Below are positions 8,699 to 17,954 of a stretch of DNA of 64,000 nt, piece by piece. The stretch covers positions 2,294,001-2,358,000 of the forward strand of contig NZ_CP151633.1 of assembly GCF_038397715.1 (NCBI RefSeq), given 5' to 3'. The position numbers and the translations under genes were made by a program. This DNA comes from Microbacterium sp. LWO14-1.2 (GTDB lineage: Bacteria; Actinomycetota; Actinomycetes; Actinomycetales; Microbacteriaceae). The notes beneath the pieces were generated by a model. It was not told the origin of the DNA, did not search any database, and saw nothing but the letters and a program-made list of their open reading frames with translations. Numbering within the stretch: position 1 is the stretch's first letter; each line of letters opens with the position of its first letter.

Positions 8699-8760
8699 GG
8701 GGCGTGAATCCACGGCCCTCCCGGACGGTCCGCTCAGGCGGCGGTGCGAGGATTGAGGGC

Positions 8761-10269
8761 ATGAGCCACGAGCCCGCCCCCTCGGATCAGACGCCCCACC
8801 CCGACCCCGCGGAACTGGCAGAACGCGCATCGCACCGCCATGTCGTCGTGATCGGCGGGGGAGTCGGCGGACTCATCGCGGCCCGTGAGTGCGTCAAGGT
8901 CGGCATGCGCGTCACGGTGCTGGAAGCGGCGGATGCCGTCGGCGGCGCCATCCGCCGGGCCGAACTCGACGGCGTGGTGCTGGACGCGGGCGCCGAGAGC
9001 TACGCCACGCGAGGCGGGCACGTGCGGGCTCTCGTCACGGAGCTCGGCCTGGCCGACCGGATCGTGAGGCCCGCCGCGGGAGGGGCCTGGGTCTCCGGCA
9101 TCCCGGGTGTGGGCGCGGCGCCGCTGCCGGCGGGCGGCATCCTCGGCATCCCGAGCAACCCCTTCCAGGAGGACGTGCGTCGAGTGATCGGATGGTCGGG
9201 CGTGTGGCGCGCGTATCTCGACCGCGTGCGCCCTCCGCTGACGATCGGGCACAGCCACAGTCTCGGCAAGCTGGTCGCGTCGCGCATGGGCGCCAAGGTG
9301 CGGGATCGTCTTGTCGCACCCGTCACGACGGGCGTGTACTCGGCGTCGCCGGATGACGTCGACGTCGACGCCGCAGCGCCGGGACTGAACGCGGCCCTCA
9401 CGAGCGTCGGCTCTCTGTCGGGCGCCGTGCAGGCGCTCCGCGACGAGGGCGCGGCGAAGGCCGCGAAGGCGCAGACTCCCGGCGCGGCGGTCGAGGGGCT
9501 CGTCGGCGGCATGTCGGTGCTGTCCGACGCGCTCGTCGCAGACATCGAGAAGCTCGGCGGGGTCGTGCGCACCGGCATCCGTGTCACCGATGTCTCGCGT
9601 GACGGCGACGCCTGGACGGTGCGGACCGATGCCGATGCCGATGAGCACGCCGATCTCGCCGAGCTCACCGCCGACGGCGTCGTCGTCGCGACCTCGGAGT
9701 CCGTGGCCCGCGAGCTGCTCGTCGCTGCCGCACCAGCGCTCGCCGCGACCGAGACCGCGACCGCTCCCGAGATCGAGATCGTGACCCTGCTGCTTCGTGC
9801 GCCGTCGCTCCGCGGCGCGCCTCGGGGCACGGGGGTCCTGACGGTGCCGGGCAGCCACACCGCGAAGGCGCTCACCCATTCGACGGCGAAGTGGGAGTGG
9901 GTGCGTGAGGCCGCCGGAGACCGGCACGTCGTGCGGGTGTCGTTCGGCGCTCAGGGGGAGCCGGCCGCGACGTCGGCCCTCGACGACGACGGGGCCGCGC
10001 GGTTGGCGCTCCGTGAGGCGGCCGCTCTGCTCGGTCTCCCCTTGCGGGACGAGGACCTCGTGGCCGCGCATCGGTCGCGCTTCGTGCAGTCGCAGCCCGC
10101 CTCGATCATCGGGTCGGCGGAACGCCGTGACGCTGCGCGCACCGCCGTGCAGGCCGTCCCCGGACTCGCTGCCGTCGGCGCCTGGCTCGCCGGCACCGGA
10201 CTGGCCCAGGTGGTGCCGGATGCCGTCGACGAGGCCGACCGGCTCCGCCGGGCGCTGCTCTGGGACTGA
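8761..10269 (+). CDS. hemY: Coproporphyrinogen III oxidase / protoporphyrinogen oxidase, HemY type
   Basis: FAD-dependent, oxygen-using oxidase; in actinobacteria with HemQ the physiological reaction is coproporphyrinogen III to coproporphyrin III (CgoX role). The 502-residue protein has a dinucleotide-binding motif near its N-terminus (VVVIGGGVGGLIAA, residues 28-41), the following acidic strand end (VTVLEAADAVGGAI), and a C-terminal FAD-contacting segment (GLAAVGAWLAGTGLAQVVPDA). The ATG at 8761 was chosen; upstream in-frame residues are not conserved-looking. It lies between hemE and three small envelope-type genes that precede hemQ. Confidence 0.94.
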   Translation: MSHEPAPSDQTPHPDPAELAERASHRHVVVIGGGVGGLIAARECVKVGMRVTVLEAADAVGGAIRRAELDGVVLDAGAESYATRGGHVRALVTELGLADRIVRPAAGGAWVSGIPGVGAAPLPAGGILGIPSNPFQEDVRRVIGWSGVWRAYLDRVRPPLTIGHSHSLGKLVASRMGAKVRDRLVAPVTTGVYSASPDDVDVDAAAPGLNAALTSVGSLSGAVQALRDEGAAKAAKAQTPGAAVEGLVGGMSVLSDALVADIEKLGGVVRTGIRVTDVSRDGDAWTVRTDADADEHADLAELTADGVVVATSESVARELLVAAAPALAATETATAPEIEIVTLLLRAPSLRGAPRGTGVLTVPGSHTAKALTHSTAKWEWVREAAGDRHVVRVSFGAQGEPAATSALDDDGAARLALREAAALLGLPLRDEDLVAAHRSRFVQSQPASIIGSAERRDAARTAVQAVPGLAAVGAWLAGTGLAQVVPDAVDEADRLRRALLWD

Positions 10270-10344
10270 GCCGACGCGCCGCAGACGAGTGAGCGCGGCG
10301 CACGTGACCGCTTCGCGCCCATCTGTCAACCCTCCCCCCGATAG

Positions 10345-10373
10345 ATGCCGAAAGCGGCATACGGCGTTACGCT
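10345..10373 (+). promoter_or_regulatory. Promoter (-10 TACGCT) with inverted repeat for the 10448 operon
   Basis: TACGCT at 10368-10373 is a -10 candidate. Just upstream, ATGCCG-aaag-CGGCAT (10345-10360) is a perfect inverted repeat over the -35 region. The transcript would have a 70-nt leader ending in GAGGAG six bases before the ATG at 10448. Confidence 0.45.
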
Positions 10374-10447
10374 GGACACCTGTCAGGCGGCGCCGAGCCG
10401 CCGGTTCGCCCATCGGCGTTCACACCGGAACAACGTGAGGAGACCCC

Positions 10448-10858
10448 ATGAAGGGGAAGATCGGACTCGTCGTAGGACTCGGCGTGGGATACGTGCTCGG
10501 AACACGCGCAGGACGCGAGCGCTACGAGCAGATCAAGACGCAGTGGCTCAAGGTCTGGAACCTCGACCCGGTGCAGGAGCAGGTCGAGAAGGCGAAGGGA
10601 TTCATCGGCGACAAGGCTGCTGCGGTCCCCGGCGCGATCTGGACCGGCGTGCAGAAGGTCGTGAAGTCGGCGAGCGGCAACGGCACCCCCGGCCAGCGCC
10701 TCGATTCCGCGGTCGCCGCGGGTCGCAAGGCGGCGGAGGACGTGGTCGACGCGACCGAGGATGCCGTGGACGAGGCCAAGGCGAACGCCGAGAAGCCCGC
10801 TGCGAAGAAGCCTGCCGCCAAGAAGCCGGCGTCGTCGTCTGCGAAGACCGGGAGCTGA
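10448..10858 (+). CDS. YtxH-like small envelope protein with Lys/Ala-rich tail
   Basis: 136 residues. A glycine-rich hydrophobic start (MKGKIGLVVGLGVGYVLGTRAGRERYEQI) is the YtxH-type membrane-associated segment. A helical middle follows, and then a KPAAKKPAAKKPA tail like that of histone H1-like or nucleoid proteins. The function is unknown. First of three tightly spaced genes (one base to the next, then a 14-bp overlap), with a good Shine-Dalgarno (GAGGAG). The cassette separates hemE-hemY from hemQ-hemL. Confidence 0.8.
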   Translation: MKGKIGLVVGLGVGYVLGTRAGRERYEQIKTQWLKVWNLDPVQEQVEKAKGFIGDKAAAVPGAIWTGVQKVVKSASGNGTPGQRLDSAVAAGRKAAEDVVDATEDAVDEAKANAEKPAAKKPAAKKPASSSAKTGS

Positions 10859-10859
10859 C

Positions 10860-11267
10860 ATGGCTCGCGGATACCGCGATCGCGCCGAGGACAGCCTGCT
10901 GTCGCTGATCGGCGATCTGCCCGAACTCATCGGCAACCTCGTCAAGGCCGAGATCGACGCGGCGAAGGTGTGGATCTCGAAGACTGCGAAGGACGCCGGG
11001 ATCGGCTCCGTCTGGTTCCTCGTCGCGCTGTTCTTCCTGTTCTGGGCCGTGCCGGTGATCCTCGTGTTCGCGATCGCGGGGTTGTCGTCGTGGTGGCCGG
11101 TGTGGCTCTCGGCGCTGGCCGTGCTCGGCATCCTGATACTCGCCGTGCTGTTCTTCGCGCTGCTCGGCATCCTGAAGTTCCGCAAGGTGCTCCGTCGCCA
11201 GAATCCCGCCCAGGCGGTCGGCGATGACATCCGAATCGTGAAGGAAGCCGGCGATGACGAACTCTGA
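10860..11267 (+). CDS. Phage_holin_3_6 (PF07332)-like membrane protein
   Basis: 135 residues with an amphipathic N-terminal part (LSLIGDLPELIGNLVKAEIDAAKVWISKTAK) followed by two transmembrane segments (about residues 53-77 and 82-106) and a basic C-terminus. This matches the actinobacterial and cyanobacterial family named phage holin superfamily III, which is chromosomal and not linked to lysis. Real role unknown. Start ATG at 10860 lies one base after the stop of the YtxH-like gene. Confidence 0.82.
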   Translation: MARGYRDRAEDSLLSLIGDLPELIGNLVKAEIDAAKVWISKTAKDAGIGSVWFLVALFFLFWAVPVILVFAIAGLSSWWPVWLSALAVLGILILAVLFFALLGILKFRKVLRRQNPAQAVGDDIRIVKEAGDDEL

Positions 11268-11559
11268 GATCTCGCGGCGCCGCACGGCGCCGACCATGGA
11301 CACGCTGCCGAAGACCGCCGTTCCCGCAGGGATCGCCGACGCCCGGGAGTCGGCGCGGGCCGAGCTGAAGGCCGCCCTCGCCGCGATCGAGGTCAAGGGC
11401 AACTTCCCGCGTCGCATCGACAAGGCGTCGAAGCGCGCCGTGGCGAAGGCACGCGTGTTCGCCGACCGGAACCCCGTGGCGGCGGTCGCGGCCGCGGTCG
11501 CGGTGGCCGCCGTCGTCGGGGGAGCCGTCTGGGCCATCGCCAGGGCCGTCTCGCGCTGA
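11254..11559 (+). CDS. Small protein with C-terminal transmembrane segment (DUF3618-like)
   Basis: 101 residues: a charged, helical N-terminal part (ARESARAELKAALAAIEVKGNFPRRIDKASKRAVAKAR) and a C-terminal anchor (about residues 75-97, NPVAAVAAAVAVAAVVGGAVWAI). The layout resembles DUF3618-type proteins that travel with holin-superfamily and YtxH genes. It overlaps the upstream gene by 14 bp, so it is probably coupled. Function unknown. Confidence 0.75.
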   Translation: MTNSEISRRRTAPTMDTLPKTAVPAGIADARESARAELKAALAAIEVKGNFPRRIDKASKRAVAKARVFADRNPVAAVAAAVAVAAVVGGAVWAIARAVSR

Positions 11560-11647
11560 CACGCCCCGTCGCCCCTGCGCGGAGGACGCGGTAGGACGAG
11601 ACCCGCAGAGCGACACCGGGGGTTCGCCACCACTCCGCAAAAGGGGG

Positions 11648-11653
11648 CAGACT
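11648..11653 (+). promoter_or_regulatory. Leaderless-type -10 (CAGACT) for hemQ
   Basis: CAGACT ends six bases before the hemQ ATG; the same hexamer and spacing occur before the genes at 6145 (minus) and 18094. Confidence 0.45.
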
Positions 11654-11659
11654 GGATTC

Positions 11660-12337
11660 ATGTCCGTTGAGCACGAAGAGAACCCGTCCGGCTTCACTCT
11701 GTGGGCCGTGTGGCGACGCAATCCTGACGCCCCGGTGACCGAGGCCGACTCCACCGAACTCGAGACGATCGTCTCGTACATCGAGGATTCCGGCGTCACC
11801 GTGCGCGGTTTCTACGACGTCTCCGGGCTCAAGGCGGACGCCGATCTCATGGTCTGGCTGCACGGTGACACCGCCGAGGAGCTGCAGCGGGCGCTGCGTC
11901 GTCTGCGCCGCACGGAGCTGCTGCGCACGCTGCTGCCGGTCTGGAACGTCATGGGCGTGCACCGCGACGCCGAGTTCAACCGCTCTCACGTCCCGGGTTT
12001 CCTGCGCGGCGTCGAGCCGAAGGACTGGCTGTGCCTGTACCCGTTCGTGCGGACCCCGGAGTGGTACCTCGCGCCCGAGGGGGAGCGTCGCGCGATGCTC
12101 GCCGACCACGGACGCAAGGGGGCCGCGTTCACCGGTGTGATCGCGAACACGGTCGCCGCGTTCGCGCTCGGCGACTACGAGTGGATCCTCCCGATGGAGG
12201 CCGACGACGTGACCGACCTCGTCGACATGATGCGCGACCTGCGGTACACCGACGCGCGCCTGTTCGTGAAGGAGGAGGTGCCCTTCTACACCGGCCGCCG
12301 TCTGCGCTTCGACGAGATCGCGGACGTGCTGCAGTAG
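11660..12337 (+). CDS. hemQ: Coproheme decarboxylase HemQ (ChdC)
   Basis: Last step of the coproporphyrin-dependent route: oxidative decarboxylation of iron-coproporphyrin III to heme b using peroxide. The 225-residue protein is of the chlorite dismutase-like family. Its key residues line up by spacing with the Corynebacterium diphtheriae enzyme: the radical-forming Tyr127 (CLYPFVRTPEWY), the proximal His150 (LADHGRKG) and the distal His110 (NRSHVPGF), each offset by eight from Tyr135, His158 and His118. A distal His is the actinobacterial variant. hemC follows after seven bases, so hemQ heads the late-heme operon. Confidence 0.95.
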   Translation: MSVEHEENPSGFTLWAVWRRNPDAPVTEADSTELETIVSYIEDSGVTVRGFYDVSGLKADADLMVWLHGDTAEELQRALRRLRRTELLRTLLPVWNVMGVHRDAEFNRSHVPGFLRGVEPKDWLCLYPFVRTPEWYLAPEGERRAMLADHGRKGAAFTGVIANTVAAFALGDYEWILPMEADDVTDLVDMMRDLRYTDARLFVKEEVPFYTGRRLRFDEIADVLQ

Positions 12338-12344
12338 GTCTCCC

Positions 12345-13358
12345 ATGAGCACTCCGTCTTCGCTGTCCTCCCCGATCCGGCTGGGCACCCGTCGCAGCGC
12401 GCTCGCGCAGGCGCAGTCCGGTCATGTCGCCGCCGCCCTCGAGAAGGTGTCGGGTCGCCGCGTCGAGCTCGTGCCGATCACGAGCGAGGGCGACACGAAC
12501 CGCGCCTCGCTGTCGGAGATCGGCGGCCAGGGCATCTTCGCGACTCGACTGCGCGAGGCGCTGTTCGCCGGTGAGTGCGACTTCCTCGTGCACTCGCTCA
12601 AGGATCTGCCGACGGCGATCCCCGACGGGTTGACGATCGCGGCGACCCCGCCGCGCGTCGACGCCCGTGACGTCGCGATCACGCGGGCTGGCGCACCGCT
12701 GCACGAGCTGCGCACCGGCAGCACGGTGGGTACCGGCTCGCCGCGGCGTATCGCGCAGGTGCGCAGGCGTGCACCGCACGCGCAGGTCGTCGACATCCGC
12801 GGCAACGTCGACTCGCGTCTGCAGCGCGTGGCCTCGGGAGAACTGGATGCCGTGATCCTGGCGGCTGCGGGGCTCTCGCGCCTCGGCAGCGACTCCCCGC
12901 TGCGCCGCGAGGAGCTCGGACTGGCCGAGTGGCCGACCGCGCCAGGGCAGGGAGCGCTGGGCGTCGAGACGCTGGCGGATGCTCCGGCTGAGCTGCTCGA
13001 GGCGCTCGCCGCGCTCGATGATCACGACACCCGAATCGCGGTGACGGTCGAGCGTGCCGTTCTCGAGGGTCTGGATGCCGGATGCCAGGCGCCGATGGCC
13101 GCGCACGCCGTTCTTTCGGGCGATGAGATCCGCGTCAGGACGGTCGTGTACGCCCCCGAGGGAGGGCGTCGGATCGGGCTCGACGTCACCGAGGTGCTGA
13201 ACGGGGAGTATATTCGTCGGAACGGCAGTGGCAATGATGCGGATGCTGCCGATGGTGCAGACCCGATGCACGCAGCGCGCGAGCTCGGGTTGACTCTTGC
13301 CCGTCGGCTGCTCGAACAGGGGGCGGCTGACCTCGTCTCCCGAGAGCATTCTTCATGA
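12345..13358 (+). CDS. hemC: Porphobilinogen deaminase (hydroxymethylbilane synthase)
   Basis: Polymerises four porphobilinogens to hydroxymethylbilane. The 337-residue protein has the N-terminal LGTRRSALAQAQ, the substrate-binding HSLKDLPT segment with catalytic Asp nearby, RRIAQVRRRAP, and the cofactor cysteine Cys247 (LDAGCQAPMAAHA) that carries the dipyrromethane. The C-terminal domain has an insertion rich in Gly, Asn, Asp and Ala (GSGNDADAADGADP) not needed for the fold. Seven bases after hemQ; its stop overlaps the hemD start (ATGA). Confidence 0.97.
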   Translation: MSTPSSLSSPIRLGTRRSALAQAQSGHVAAALEKVSGRRVELVPITSEGDTNRASLSEIGGQGIFATRLREALFAGECDFLVHSLKDLPTAIPDGLTIAATPPRVDARDVAITRAGAPLHELRTGSTVGTGSPRRIAQVRRRAPHAQVVDIRGNVDSRLQRVASGELDAVILAAAGLSRLGSDSPLRREELGLAEWPTAPGQGALGVETLADAPAELLEALAALDDHDTRIAVTVERAVLEGLDAGCQAPMAAHAVLSGDEIRVRTVVYAPEGGRRIGLDVTEVLNGEYIRRNGSGNDADAADGADPMHAARELGLTLARRLLEQGAADLVSREHSS

Positions 13359-14146
13359 CTGATTCGAAGCAGGACCGACCGCTGAGCGGGTGGCGCATTC
13401 TCGTGCCCCGCGGCGGACCGTGGGGCGATGGCGTCGCCGCGAGTCTGCGTGCCCAGGGGGCGGTTCCCGTGGTGGCGCCCCTCATCAACTTCGCGCCGAC
13501 GACCGACCAGGCGGCGCTCGACGTCGCGCTGGCACAGCTCGCCGACGGCGTGTACGACTGGCTGACCGTGACGAGTGCGACGACGGTCGACGTGATGTTC
13601 GCTCATCGCGCCGTCGTGCCCCGCAGCACGAAGATCGCGGCGGTGGGCGAGACGACCGCCGCCGCGTTGCAGGCCGTCGGGTATGAGGTCGCCCTCGTGC
13701 CCGAGCAGGACAACTCCGCCGAGGGGATGGCGGAGCAGCTCATCGCTCTCGAGACCGAGCCCCGCCGCATCCTCGCCCTGCGCAGCGAGATCGCGAAGCC
13801 CGTGCTGAGCGTGCTGCTGCAGGAGGCAGGGCATGACGTCGACAGCGTCGTCGCGTACCGCACGGTGGGGGTGCCGGTCACGGATCGCATCAAGCGCGAC
13901 GTCGAGAACGGGCGCATCAACGCGATCCTCATCACGAGCGGGTCGGTCGCCGCGCAGGTGCGCGAGCAGTTCCCGGAGATCCCCGACGACACTCTCCTCG
14001 CGGCGATCGGACCCCGCACCGCGCGCGATGCCGACAAGGCGGGCCTGCCGATCACGGTCATCGCCGATCGGCAGACGGTGGATGCCCTGATCGAAGCCGT
14101 GTCGAGCTTCACGCTTCCGCACGCGGCGGACGAGTTGGCGCCATGA
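13355..14146 (+). CDS. hemD: Uroporphyrinogen-III synthase
   Basis: Cyclises hydroxymethylbilane with inversion of ring D. Sequence is poorly conserved in this family, but the 263-residue length, the opening [22 protein letters not shown], the mid-protein [12 protein letters not shown] (first domain turn) and the [13 protein letters not shown] segment of the second domain fit, as does its place between hemC and hemB. It overlaps both neighbours by four bases (ATGA), a sign of translational coupling in a single operon. Confidence 0.92.
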   Translation: MTDSKQDRPLSGWRILVPRGGPWGDGVAASLRAQGAVPVVAPLINFAPTTDQAALDVALAQLADGVYDWLTVTSATTVDVMFAHRAVVPRSTKIAAVGETTAAALQAVGYEVALVPEQDNSAEGMAEQLIALETEPRRILALRSEIAKPVLSVLLQEAGHDVDSVVAYRTVGVPVTDRIKRDVENGRINAILITSGSVAAQVREQFPEIPDDTLLAAIGPRTARDADKAGLPITVIADRQTVDALIEAVSSFTLPHAADELAP

Positions 14147-15120
14147 GTTTCCCCGATGTGAGGATGCGTCGGCTGCGTCAGTCGCCGGCGATGCGCGGTC
14201 TCGTTCGGGAGACCTCCGTGGAGCCGCGCCAGCTCGTGCTGCCGCTGTTCGTGCGGGAGGGGCTGACCGAGGCGCAGCCGATCGGTTCCATGCCCGGTGT
14301 CGCCCAGCACTCGCTCGACTCGCTCCGCGCGGTCGCGACGGAGGCGGCGGAGGCCGGTGTCGGCGGCGTCATGCTGTTCGGCGTGCCGGCGGTCCGCGAT
14401 GCCCGGGGCTCGGGAGCGGACGACCCGAAGGGCATTCTCAACGTGGCCACGGAGGCGCTGGCCGCCGAGGTGGGCGACGCGCTGGTCGTGCAGACCGATC
14501 TCTGCCTGGACGAGTTCACCGATCACGGCCACTGCGGTGTGCTGGCAGCGGACGGCTCCGTCGACAACGACGCGACCCTGGAGCGGTACACGTCGATGGC
14601 CCTCTCGCAGGCGCGAGCCGGTTCGCAGCTGCTCGGCCTGTCGGGGATGATGGACGGCCAGGTCGCGGTGATCCGCCATGCTCTCGACGCGGAGGGGTTC
14701 ACCGACACTCTGCTGCTGGCGTACGCCGCGAAGTACGCGAGCGCGTTCTACGGCCCGTTCCGCGAGGCCGTGGATTCGCAGCTGCGGGGAGACCGGCGCA
14801 CGTACCAGCTCGATCCCGGCAACCGTCGCGAGGGCGTGCGCGAGGCCGTCGTGGACGAGCAGGAGGGTGCCGACATCGTCATGGTGAAGCCGGCGATGGC
14901 CTTCCTCGATGTGCTGCGCGAGGTCCGCGATACCGTCGATGTTCCCGTGTGGGCGTACCAGGTGTCGGGCGAGTACGCGATGATCGAGGCCGCCGCGGCG
15001 AACGGGTGGATCGATCGTCGTGCGTCGATCCTCGAGTCGCTGCTGTCGATCCGTCGGGCGGGCGCGGATGCCGTGCTGACGTACTGGGCGACCGAGGCGG
15101 CTCGCTGGCTGCGCAGCTGA
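14143..15120 (+). CDS. hemB: Delta-aminolevulinic acid dehydratase (porphobilinogen synthase)
   Basis: Condenses two 5-aminolevulinates to porphobilinogen. The 325-residue TIM barrel shows both Schiff-base lysines: Lys197 ([14 protein letters not shown]) and Lys249 ([10 protein letters not shown]). The metal-site segment reads [14 protein letters not shown], with Cys, Asp, Cys where zinc enzymes have three Cys; this mixed form leaves the active-site metal uncertain. The start overlaps hemD by four bases. A 72-bp gap with its own promoter-like hexamer separates it from hemL. Confidence 0.97.
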   Translation: MSFPDVRMRRLRQSPAMRGLVRETSVEPRQLVLPLFVREGLTEAQPIGSMPGVAQHSLDSLRAVATEAAEAGVGGVMLFGVPAVRDARGSGADDPKGILNVATEALAAEVGDALVVQTDLCLDEFTDHGHCGVLAADGSVDNDATLERYTSMALSQARAGSQLLGLSGMMDGQVAVIRHALDAEGFTDTLLLAYAAKYASAFYGPFREAVDSQLRGDRRTYQLDPGNRREGVREAVVDEQEGADIVMVKPAMAFLDVLREVRDTVDVPVWAYQVSGEYAMIEAAAANGWIDRRASILESLLSIRRAGADAVLTYWATEAARWLRS

Positions 15121-15143
15121 GCCCGGCGCCCAGCCGCGCGGGC

Positions 15144-15149
15144 TAGCCT
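15144..15149 (+). promoter_or_regulatory. Possible internal promoter -10 (TAGCCT) for hemL
   Basis: TAGCCT lies in the 72-bp hemB-hemL gap and would give a leader of about 37 nt with GAGGAG six bases before the GTG of hemL, allowing hemL to be made apart from the hemQ operon. Confidence 0.4.
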
Positions 15150-15192
15150 GGAGGATGCCGGTATCCGCCGTGCGACGCCTGAGGAGTGTGCT

Positions 15193-16521
15193 GTGACCGA
15201 CCGCAATGACGACCTGTTCTCCGCTGCCCGTGCGGTGATCCCCGGCGGCGTGAACTCGCCGGTGCGGGCGTACGGTTCGGTGGGCGGGACGCCGCGGTTC
15301 CTCGCGTCGGCGCGCGGTGCTCGCGTGACGGATGCCGCCGGTGTGGAGTACGTCGACCTCGTGGCGTCGTGGGGCCCCGCACTCCTCGGGCACGCTCACC
15401 CGGAGGTCGTCGCGGCCGTGCAGGAGGCCGCGAATCGGGGTCTGTCCTTCGGTGCTCCGACGGAGGGCGAGGTGGAGCTCGCGGAGCTGATCGCCGACCG
15501 CGTGCGCGTGGGCGATGCGGCACCGGTCGAACGGGTGCGCCTCGTATCGACGGGCACCGAGGCGACGATGACGGCGATTCGGCTGGCGCGGGGTGCGACC
15601 GGCCGGGACCTGCTCGTGAAGTTCGCCGGCCACTATCACGGGCATTCCGACGGACTGCTCGCGGCCGCGGGCTCGGGCGTCGCAACGCTCGCGCTCCCTG
15701 GCTCTGCGGGTGTGCCGGCTCCGATCGCCGCCCAGACGCTCGTGATCGACTACAACGACCGCGCGGCGCTGGAGGCGGTCTTCGCCGAGCACGGAGATCG
15801 GATCGCCGCCGTCATCGTCGAGGCTGCCGCCGCGAACATGGGAGTCGTGACCCCGGAGCCGGGGTTCAACCGCTTCCTCGCCGACATCGCGCACCAGCAC
15901 GGCGCGCTGCTGATCCTCGACGAGGTGCTCACCGGATTCCGGGTGCACCCGGCGGGCTACTGGGGCCTGCAGGCGGAAGCGGGCGAGGATTATCGGCCCG
16001 ACATCATCACGTTCGGCAAGGTCGTCGGAGGCGGAATGCCCCTCGCCGCACTCGGCGGACGGGCCGAGGTCATGGACATGCTCGCCCCGGTCGGTCCGGT
16101 CTACCAGGCCGGGACGCTCTCCGGGAACCCGCTGTCGGTGGCCGCGGGTCTCGCGACTCTGCGGCTCGCCACCCCCGACGTCTACGCGACAGTGGATGCC
16201 GCGGCGTCGCGCATCGCCAGCGCACTCGATGCGGCGCTGACGGATGCCGGTGTCACGCACGCGATCTCCCACGCCGGCAGCCTGTTCAGCGCGTCGTTCC
16301 GTGACGGTGCTCCCCGCGACTACGCGCAGGCGCAGGCGCAGGAGTCCTTCCGGTACGCTCCGTTCTTCCACAGCATGCGCGAACACGGTGTCGCGCTGCC
16401 TCCGAGCGTCTTCGAGGCCTGGTTCCTCACAGCTGCTCATGGCGAGGACGAGCTGCAGCGTATCGAGGCGGCGCTTCCGGCTGCCGCCTCGGCTGCTGCT
16501 CGCGCCCTCGCGGCGAGCTGA
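15193..16521 (+). CDS. hemL: Glutamate-1-semialdehyde 2,1-aminomutase
   Basis: PLP enzyme that converts glutamate-1-semialdehyde, the HemA product, to 5-aminolevulinate. The 442-residue protein has the N-terminal [12 protein letters not shown] signature, [15 protein letters not shown], the HYHGHSDG segment and the PLP Lys276 ([18 protein letters not shown]). The start is GTG with GAGGAG six bases upstream. Its presence together with hemA proves use of the C5 pathway. The gene ends 17 bp from a convergent HNH nuclease gene. Confidence 0.97.
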   Translation: MTDRNDDLFSAARAVIPGGVNSPVRAYGSVGGTPRFLASARGARVTDAAGVEYVDLVASWGPALLGHAHPEVVAAVQEAANRGLSFGAPTEGEVELAELIADRVRVGDAAPVERVRLVSTGTEATMTAIRLARGATGRDLLVKFAGHYHGHSDGLLAAAGSGVATLALPGSAGVPAPIAAQTLVIDYNDRAALEAVFAEHGDRIAAVIVEAAAANMGVVTPEPGFNRFLADIAHQHGALLILDEVLTGFRVHPAGYWGLQAEAGEDYRPDIITFGKVVGGGMPLAALGGRAEVMDMLAPVGPVYQAGTLSGNPLSVAAGLATLRLATPDVYATVDAAASRIASALDAALTDAGVTHAISHAGSLFSASFRDGAPRDYAQAQAQESFRYAPFFHSMREHGVALPPSVFEAWFLTAAHGEDELQRIEAALPAAASAAARALAAS

Positions 16522-16538
16522 CACCCCGACGCGAGCCA

Positions 16539-17948
16539 TCACACGAACATCACTCGTCGTTGCGGCGAATCCCGGTAGCTCCGGCCCGATGGACTGAGCC
16601 AGTCGATCGTGCCGTCCGGTAGTTGTCGCGCCGACCACCGATGGTCGTCGGCGATGTCCGGATGCTTGAGCGCATGGTGTCCGCGGCAGAGGTGAGCGAG
16701 ATTGTGGACGTCGGTGCGCCCGCCTTTCGCGTGGTCGTGGGTGTGATCGGTCTCGCATCGGTGCACCGGCATTCTGCATCCGGGAAAGCGGCAGTGCTGA
16801 TCCCGCGCCCTGAGGAAACGTCGCATCGGCTCGGTCGGTGTGTACGTGTCGGTCTCGGTGACCAACCCGCCCGCGTCGAGGAACAGGCGCGACCATCCGA
16901 GGTTCCGCCCGGCGAGATCACGGGCGTGGTCGGGGTGGAGCGGTCCGTATCCGTCGAGTTCGGCGGGCCGCTCGTCGAACCCGGCGAGCGTCGTCGCCGC
17001 GATCGTGACCTGGATGCGCCCGCGGATGTTGTCGAGCCCGGGGCCGTTCGCCGGACTGGGGTCGGCTGCGAGCAGCAGGTCAGTCAACAGGTCGGCGCGC
17101 ACCTGGTCGATCGTGCGCGAGTCAGCGGGGACGGGTTCGGCGTCGCAGCCGTGCCGGGAGTCGTGGCCGGCGTTGCCGGGGTCGGTCGTGAACGTGCCGC
17201 CAGCGAAGATCGCCGTCCGATCGAGCGAATCGAGGCCGGGCTCGACGCCCCGATCGCCCTCCGAGGCGGACGCCTCAGGAGTCTGCCGCGCTGCCACCAC
17301 TCCGCGGGCGAGCTGCGTGAGCCGGTCCATGATCGCGGCGGCGAGGTGCTCGGGTAGCACGACGGTGAGCAGCGCCAGCCCGTCGTCCACCGAGCGCATC
17401 GTCACGGCGCGCTCAGACCGTGCGCGCTCGTGCCGCTCGACCACCGTGTCGCCTGCCAGGGCCGCGGCGAGGCGCTTCACGTGAGCGGCGGTGCGGGCCG
17501 GCGTCTCCGCTTCCGCCACGACGCGCGCGGCCGTGTCGAAGGTGGCGAGTGCCGCGGCATCCGCTCGGCCGTTGTTGATCGCCTCGCGTACGATGCCACC
17601 CGCTCGGACGATCTCGCGCACATGCCCCGCGGTGATCGCTCCCTCCTGAAACGCGGCGAGCACCTCGGGATGACCCCGCTCGAGGAAGGCGGCATCGGTG
17701 AACGCGTACTCCATCGTGCTGTGCGCCACGCGACCCGCGGCGGCGTACTCCGCGACCATCGACCGGTGGATCGTGTCGCGGTGGAAGGGATGCTCCTCGG
17801 CATCCTGTTGATCGACCCGCATCCTCTCTGCGAGAAGGTGCGACGCGTGCGCTTCGAGCGTCGCGATCCGACGGCGGGTCTCCGTCCACGCGTCGAGAAG
17901 CGCAGCGCGCTGCTCGATGTCGATCTCGACGGCGGAGGTGGAAGCCAT
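16539..17948 (-). CDS. DUF222 / 13E12-repeat HNH endonuclease-like protein
   Basis: 469 residues: an N-terminal DUF222 domain (residues about 10-310, with ITAGHVREIVRAGG) and a C-terminal HNH motif (residues about 390-440, CRFPGCRMPVHRCETDHTHDHAKGGRTDVHNLAHLCRGHHALKH). The Cys pairs, the central ETDHTHDHAKGG and the final HH fit an intact HNH site. These proteins are abundant in actinobacteria and related to the mycobacterial 13E12 repeat family; their job is unknown and they are not shown to be mobile. A TAAACT hexamer lies six bases before the ATG. Confidence 0.9.
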   Translation of the reverse strand: MASTSAVEIDIEQRAALLDAWTETRRRIATLEAHASHLLAERMRVDQQDAEEHPFHRDTIHRSMVAEYAAAGRVAHSTMEYAFTDAAFLERGHPEVLAAFQEGAITAGHVREIVRAGGIVREAINNGRADAAALATFDTAARVVAEAETPARTAAHVKRLAAALAGDTVVERHERARSERAVTMRSVDDGLALLTVVLPEHLAAAIMDRLTQLARGVVAARQTPEASASEGDRGVEPGLDSLDRTAIFAGGTFTTDPGNAGHDSRHGCDAEPVPADSRTIDQVRADLLTDLLLAADPSPANGPGLDNIRGRIQVTIAATTLAGFDERPAELDGYGPLHPDHARDLAGRNLGWSRLFLDAGGLVTETDTYTPTEPMRRFLRARDQHCRFPGCRMPVHRCETDHTHDHAKGGRTDVHNLAHLCRGHHALKHPDIADDHRWSARQLPDGTIDWLSPSGRSYRDSPQRRVMFV

Positions 17949-17954
17949 GCTCCG

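Noticed and set aside
10860..11267. Phage holin, hence a prophage remnant
   Set aside because: The holin-superfamily III name is historic; there is no endolysin, integrase or other phage gene near, and the neighbours are housekeeping heme genes.
13603..16896. A 1097-residue open frame antisense to hemD, hemB and hemL
   Set aside because: It is an antisense shadow of three certain genes. High GC makes stop-free antisense frames common; its translation is Arg/Gly/His-rich with no domain.
16539..17948. DUF222/HNH gene as a homing or mobile element
   Set aside because: No flanking repeats, target duplication or recombinase; the gene is common as a stand-alone chromosomal copy in actinobacteria.
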